NCBI RefSeq assembly: GCF_017591425.1
Contig: NW_024466599.1
Coordinates: 21,676,001-21,740,000 of the forward strand
DNA: 64,000 nt
Source: Ochotona curzoniae
Taxonomy: Eukaryota > Chordata > Mammalia > Lagomorpha > Ochotonidae
Reading direction: 5' to 3'
The notes under the pieces were generated by a model that made no database searches, was not told the origin of the DNA, and saw only the letters and a program-made list of their open reading frames with translations. Shown in pieces: positions 58,735-64,000 of this stretch; positions within the stretch are counted from its first letter, which is position 1; every line of letters begins with the position of its first letter. The position numbers were made by a program, and so were the translations under genes.

Positions 58735-59025
58735 ATCACTCCCAAGCATCCAAAATCTAAACAACTTCCAAATCTGAGACGTTTTGAGCCCAAACATGAT
58801 GCCACACACAGAAAATTCCACATCAGGAAAAATGGTTTCCTACACTGAGCTGCTTAAAATGTTACCTTCAGGCTATTTACCTAAGGTCCATATGAAACAA
58901 ATGAGGTTTGTGTTTAGACTTGGGTCCTCATCCCAAGGTATCTCATTATGTTTATGCAAATATTCCAAAGTTTGGAAATACTTCTGATTCCCAAACAATT
59001 CTGAGAAGGGATATTATACCTGATT
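58735..59025. mobile_element. Tigger-type DNA transposon fossil
   Basis: 'catccaaaatctaaacaact', 'gacgttttgagcccaaacat', 'gatgccacacacagaaaatt', 'ttaccttcaggctatttacc', 'gtttagacttgggtcctcat', 'ggtatctcattatgtttatg', 'caaatattccaaagtttgga' and an end 'gaagggatattatacctg' match, in order, an abundant mammalian non-autonomous Tigger-like element. No transposase. Family name not asserted. Confidence 0.78.
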
Positions 59026-60184
59026 ATCTTAAGTAACACTGTGAGAAAAGCATCATTAGCATTCTAACTTCAAGAGCAAATCTAGGCTTAGGGAGGATAG
59101 AGGAATAGACTGCAGCTTGGAATTCAGAGAACTGAGGTTTGAACTTGAATCTGTATCTTCTAATATCAGGTCCTGGGCTGCTTTGCTGACTGTCCTCTCC
59201 AAGCTCTTTGACTCAAACCCAATCCAGAGTCTGGTCTGACGGTAGGATGGCAAGCAACAGAGACCAAGAACTGTGGGGTTTTGTTTTTTTTTTTAACCCT
59301 CCCTAACACCATGAACGTCTCCACTCAAGTAACGTACCAAGAGTCAGTATCATTCATGTATGAAGGTATCCTGAAGTGGAAACGTGATTCTCCCTAATGC
59401 TGCATCTTCCACACGCTTGTGGGAAGGAAAGTACCCTTGGCTCAGCTCTGGAACAACCATCTCACATAATCACCTTCCCTCATCCCCAACCCCTCCTCCA
59501 CTGAGTGTGCACACTGGCTTGGGTTGAAAGTGGCTTATCCCACAGGAAGAAATCAGTCACAGACTGTGGATGGCTGACCTTATTTAGAAGATACTGTCAG
59601 TGGGACGCACACTGCCAGGAGATAACGATCACTTGCTGCTGGATAAATGTCAGGGCTTGCCTCCTGACGCATGTGGTGCAAAAAAAACAATTATTCACCG
59701 TAGTTGTGTTAGATGGCTGCGGTACTCACATGGGCCAACGGGCATGGACACCCTTCTGGGTATTGACTCACTAGGGACCGAGTGCCCAGAGCCAGGGAGA
59801 GAAGCTGCTGATGTGGGCAGATGAGGGAAAGAGGAGGCTCCATCTCCCAACCCGCTGGGTGACCCAGGGTGCTTTCCTGATTGGACAGGGCCTCCAGTTG
59901 CTATAAAAGTTATCTCCTGCAATGGCGCTCAGTTTAAGAATTTGGGAACCACTTGAAGCCAACAACAAGATGTAGAATGGCATTTCCAGCACAGGGAAGA
60001 GCTAACATCAGTTCTGCTTTTCTGGCCAGACTGGCAGTGAAGGCAGAAGGAGAGATCACAGGGTCTGCCTTGGGAGACATGAAATGGGGCAGAGGGGTGA
60101 GAGTGCCCCCATTTGATAATACTGGTAATCAAGGGACGCTCACTCAACTTCTGAACCAGTTTTCTGCTCTAAGCCAAAAAAAAA
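59026..60184. other. Unclassified DNA with a TATA-like motif
   Basis: No gene or clear repeat. 'tataaaag' at 59,902-59,909 is preceded by an inverted CCAAT ('attgg') at 59,880-59,884. No open frame of note follows it. Confidence 0.4.
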
Positions 60185-60285
60185 TTTGGAGTCCTGCGGT
60201 TCTAGATTCAAATGCCAGCTCAGCTACTAAGTGGCTGTGACGGCCAGATAACCCCATTTCAGTTTCCTGATTTGAGGACTGTCTG
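60185..60285 (+). repeat. MIR
   Basis: 'gttctagattcaaatgccag', 'ctcagctactaagtggctgt' and 'ccccatttcagtttcctgat' are MIR landmarks in order. Confidence 0.65.
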
Positions 60286-60529
60286 TGGATTATAACTCTG
60301 TCCCACCTGCACAAGGGCCGTGTCCTCTTACTGGCTTCCTGCTTGCCCAGTCTCTCTCCAGTCAGAGCAGGATGCCCTGCTCACTAGGGTTCTTCAATCA
60401 GCCAGTACTTCCGGTTTCCTGGGTTGTAAACACAGAGTCCATGTGGGCTAAGGGGCCTCCCAGGACCAGATATCCTGTCCCCTGTCTGATATCACCTCCT
60501 TCTATTCTGCTTATTCAATTCCATCTCCC

Positions 60530-60880
60530 ACTGCCCCCAGAGTCTAAGCACCTTGCAGTTCCCCTGCATGGCTCTCTTCACCCATATATTTGCATAATTT
60601 TCTCATCTCTTTCCAGTGTTGGCTCAAATCTGCCCTCCTTCAGAAAGTCCAACTCTCACCATCCTTTTGGGAATGGTGGGCTCAAGCCCCTCTGAGGCTC
60701 CCAGTTCACCTTAGCTTATCACTTTGCTTTGGCTTATACTCCTTCAACCGGATCCTCACTGCTGCCCATTTAAGAGTTTAGGTCTTCATTATACTTCTCG
60801 CCACAAGGACAGGGATTTTCTCCACGTTCTTCTTTCTGTATGCCTAGCACCAAGCAAACTGCTTGAGACAAAATTTGGGA
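60530..60880 (+). repeat. L2 3' region
   Basis: 'catggctctcttcaccc', 'ccagtgttggctcaaatctg', 'ccttcagaaagtccaactct', 'cttagcttatcactttgct', 'aaggacagggattttctcca' and 'tgcctagcaccaagcaaact' follow the L2 consensus 3' region. Plus frames of 136, 81 and 63 codons across it are not genes. Confidence 0.68.
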
Positions 60881-60887
60881 ATCCACA

Positions 60888-60904
60888 TACACACACACAC
60901 ACAG
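60888..60904. repeat. (CA)n microsatellite
   Basis: About eight CA units just after the L2. Confidence 0.9.
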
Positions 60905-61096
60905 AAACCCACATGCAAGACATTTTACAGAAAGACTGGAAAATAAGAGAACAAAGCAAAGCAAGCTAAGCTCACAATGCCACTACTTGGAGTTTTAGGT
61001 AGAGCCAAGATTTTGGCATGACTCCTTCAGGTTTTCATTATTTTTCATATATATATGTAACCTTATATTGCATTAATATATTTTTATATCTCATTA

Positions 61097-61350
61097 TAAA
61101 TATTCACTTCCCAAATGACCATAATGCCCAGGGCTAGGCCTTGCTAAATCCAAAAGCACAGAACTCCAGCCAAGTCTCCCACGTGGGTGCCAGTGACCCA
61201 AGCAGTTGGGTTACCCTCTGCTGCTTTCCTAGGTGCACTAGCAAGGAACTGGGTCATAAGTGGAGCACCTGGTGTTTACAGCAGTGCCTATCTGTAATGC
61301 AGGGTCACATTTGGTAACTTAACCCACTATAACACAATTCCAACCCCAGA
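61097..61350 (-). repeat. C-type SINE lacking its 3' part
   Basis: 'ttcccaaatgaccataatgc', 'ccaagtctcccacgtgggtg', 'tgctgctttcctaggtgcac', 'gggtcataagtggagcacct', and the head end 'ccactataacacaattcc'. The pyrimidine segment and A-tail are absent. Confidence 0.82.
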
Positions 61351-61664
61351 TCATTAATTTTAAATCTGTATTTTTTTCTACAAAAAATATTTATAGCAAT
61401 AATTTCCTTCTAACTGCTGCTTTTGTTGCATTATATAAATTTGATGTATTATAGTTATATTCTTTGAAATATTCTCTAATTTATCCTGTAATTTCTCCAT
61501 TGACCCATGACTTAATTAGAAGTGTATTGTTTAACTTATAAATATCTGAAGCTTTTATGCATATCATTTTAGATTTCTGACTTAATCCCATTGTCATCAG
61601 AGAACATACTTTGATGCTTTCAGTACTTTAAAATGTATTGATTGTATTTAGCAGTCTAGAAACA

Positions 61665-61987
61665 TTTTTTTTGAAAAATCTATTTAATGTATTTGAAAGT
61701 CAGTTACAGAGGAAAGGAGAAACAGAGAGAGAATGAAAGAGAGATCTTGTACCAGCTGTTCCACTCTCCAGATGGCTGGGCGAGGCGGAAGCCATGAGCT
61801 TCTTCTGGGTCTACCATGTGGGTAGGAGCCCAGGTACTTGCACCATTTTGTGCTACTTCCAAGGTACATTAGCAGGAAACTAGGGGCAGAAGTGGAGCAG
61901 CTAGTACTTGAACCAGTGTCCATATGGGATGCTGGCATTTCAGGGTGTGACTTTGCACACTATGCCACAACACTAGCCCGGCCCAGC
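61665..61987 (-). repeat. C-type SINE within the antisense L1
   Basis: 'tgaaaaatctatttaatgta' tail, 'gagatcttgtaccagctgtt', 'cttctgggtctaccatgtgg', 'gaaccagtgtccatatggga' and head end 'ccacaacactagcccggccc'. Confidence 0.92.
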
Positions 61988-63491
61988 AAGCTTTATCTTG
62001 GTGACTCTTGGGTAAACCTGAAGAGAACATATATGTTGCAGTTGTTCAGTGTGATGTTCTATAAATGTCGATTAAAAAAATGTGGATCATAGTATGGCTC
62101 TTTGTCTTGTGTTCTTGTTGACTTTTGTCTCCATATCAATAGAATCCTACTAAAAGGATTCTACTGAACTTTTTATTTCTCCCTTCATTTTAATTTTGAA
62201 CTGCTATATTGTTGCCTCATATACCTTGAAAGTCAGTAGTTAGATGAATACATATTTGATTGTTACATGTTCCTAATGAGTCAATCATTTCATCATTATG
62301 AAATGTCACATTCTCTATCCTGAACTCAACTTTGTCTAATTGCACAGAAGCACTTCAATGTATTTTGGTTATTGTTTACACAGTGTATATCCTGGACTCT
62401 GGCTTTCAAGTTCTCTGTTTATGTTTAAAACATGTCTTTTTATGAGTGACATTTAATTGGGTATTGATTTTCATCAATTTTTATAACTTCTCCCTTTTAA
62501 TGTAAGTGATATATCATATTACTTTGATCATGATATTATTGAATACGAACTACCATTTCATATTTACTTGCTGCTGATCCAATCTGGTTTCTTCTGTCTT
62601 TTTAGTCGATCAAACATTCTTGCTGTTTCATTTTGTCTGCTATCTTTCATTTATGGCCCTGCATTAATTTTCTAGAGATTGCAGTATGAATCCTTAACTA
62701 ACTACAGATGTTACAGTAAATATTCTGTCATTTCAGAACTTTGTTTCATAGCTTTATTGAGTTCCTTTTCCCATCCTTTGACTACAATTGTGATAGGACA
62801 CCATTTGTGTTATCATTGTCATGTGTCTTTCACTTATACATATTACAAATTCTTCAGATTACATAAACTCATTCTTCTATTAGTTACATATCTTTTAGAA
62901 ACAGAAAGAAAATGAAATCATTAGCCATCCATTCATTTACTCTCTCTGGTGTTCCTTGCTCCTTTCCGTAAAGTGAAGTTTCCCTCTGTAGGCAGCTTCC
63001 TTTGACCTCCATTTTGCCCTTTCTTATGCAGAACTTTTGTAATGATACATCCTCTCACTTCCATTGACCTGAAAACAGTGCTATTTTGCCTTAATTTTGC
63101 TGGATATTTTTGCTGATGAAGAATTGGGGTTGGGCAGTTTTAACTTTTAACACTTGGCCGGTGGTATTCTTCTGTCTTTGGGCCTTCTATCCTGACATCA
63201 TTCCCTCCTTTTTCTCTGTAATGTCTCATTTTTCTCTGGTTCCTTACAGGGTTTTTTTCCTTAATTTTAGTTTTTATCAATTTTTACTATGACATGATTA
63301 GGTGTGGTTTATTTTCACTTTGTATTTAGTCTATTTGAAATTTACTGAGCTTTGTGGATCTATAAATTTACGTTTTAATCAAACAGCTATTATTTATTCA
63401 ACCATGTTTTTGTGCATTTTATTTCTGCACGCTACACAGGTTATACTATGCATATTGGATGTCACTGCTTAATCTTGTCCTGTAGATTTAT

Positions 63492-63800
63492 TTGTTTGTT
63501 TGTTTTTAAGGAAAATCTTATTTGAAAGAGAGAGTCCAAGTCAGAGACCCAGAGACACAGCGATAAAGAGTTCTCCCCTCTACTGATTCACCCCTCAGTT
63601 TTTGGAGCCATGCTGAAGGCGGAACCTAGAAACTCAATCCAGTTCTCCCACGTATCTGCTGAAGCCATCAAGTGCTGGCAGAGAATCAGCAAGAAGCTGG
63701 AGTCAGGAGCAGAGGTTGACCTTGAACTGAGACTCTCTGACATGGGATTCAGGCATCTTGACCATTGTGCAAAATGCCTACCTGGATCCTAAGGACGCCT
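63492..63800 (-). repeat. Old C-type SINE within the antisense L1
   Basis: 'ttaaggaaaatcttatttga' tail, 'cagttctcccacgtatctgc', 'gagactctctgacatgggat' and a degenerate head end near 'ttgtgcaaaatgcctacctg'. Confidence 0.72.
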
Positions 63801-64000
63801 GGGGCTTATTTAAAATTTTCCAGTTTTTCTCTGATCTCTAGCATAATTTCTGTTGTTCTAACTTCAGCTGTATCAACCATTTGTTTAAATCATTGCCAAA
63901 GTTCTATTAAGCCCAACCAATGAGCTTTCAATCTTAATAATCATATGTCTTCACTTTGGACATTCCATTTATCTCTTTTTTTCCATGCTCTTCTAATCTC

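Larger units (their letters stand above)
61351..64000 (-). repeat. Old L1/HAL1-type element, antisense, running off the window
   Basis: Colinear antisense landmarks run through the whole stretch: 'gtaatttctccattgaccca', 'tgtcatcagagaacatactt', 'gttctataaatgtcgattaa', 'attaattttctagagattgc', 'atttttgctgatgaagaat', 'ttactgagctttgtggatct' and 'tttttctctgatctctagca'. This order fits the reverse complement of the ORF2 start, ORF1 and 5' region of an old L1 or HAL1. Two SINEs interrupt it. It continues beyond the window. Confidence 0.78.

Noticed and set aside
60285..60695. 136-codon plus-strand frame with proline-rich translation
   Set aside because: It overlaps an L2 relic and resembles no protein family.

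Overview
The window is mammalian nuclear DNA from a lagomorph, most likely a pika (Ochotona). It carries about thirty copies or fragments of the lagomorph C-type tRNA-derived SINE. The youngest copies (for example 25,069-25,384 and 46,217-46,534) have a head and body that differ from the rabbit C-SINE consensus as I remember it. That species call is an inference.

I found no functional gene. No open reading frame looks like a protein-coding exon, and I saw no intact tRNA, snRNA or other RNA gene. The longest open frames (198 and 184 codons) run through SINEs. The DNA is either intergenic or deep intronic. Most interpretable sequence is retroposons: C-SINEs, old L1/HAL1-type LINEs, a few MIR and L2 relics, two Tigger-type DNA transposon fossils, one foldback MITE, one MaLR-type LTR, one EEF1A1 processed pseudogene and a 35-nt U2 snRNA retropseudogene.

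Layout. 1-11,145: mostly unclassified, probably single-copy DNA with scattered old SINEs, MIR and L2. 11,150-12,600: L1 ORF2 remnant split by an AT-rich expansion. 12,600-19,450: repeat-poor apart from one Tigger-type fossil and a 113-115 bp tandem duplication. 19,450-25,400: L1 fragments, a foldback MITE and young SINEs. 25,400-29,190: SINEs in unclassified DNA. 29,190-45,900: a dense nested block. An old plus-strand L1 (31,700-38,000) was broken by a MaLR LTR, an unidentified 525-bp insert, a complete EEF1A1 retrocopy (itself hit twice by SINEs) and the U2 fragment. A second plus-strand L1 (38,830-45,577) was broken by five SINEs and by a 1.58-kb 5'-truncated LINE tail that holds its own SINE. 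45,908-55,519: the repeat-poor half, notably 47,894-52,198, with candidate conserved noncoding stretches. 55,520-58,290: SINE and L1. 58,291-61,096: mostly unclassified, with Tigger, MIR and L2 relics. 61,097-64,000: a minus-strand old L1 interrupted by SINEs and running off the end.

Nothing here resembles a multi-gene functional system. The best signals are structural: the U2 retropseudogene with target-site duplication, the EEF1A1 retrocopy with its insertion history, the palindromic MITE, the LINE-tail insertion and a perfect-arm palindrome in a repeat-poor stretch. Family assignments rest on remembered consensus sequences, and no database search was run.
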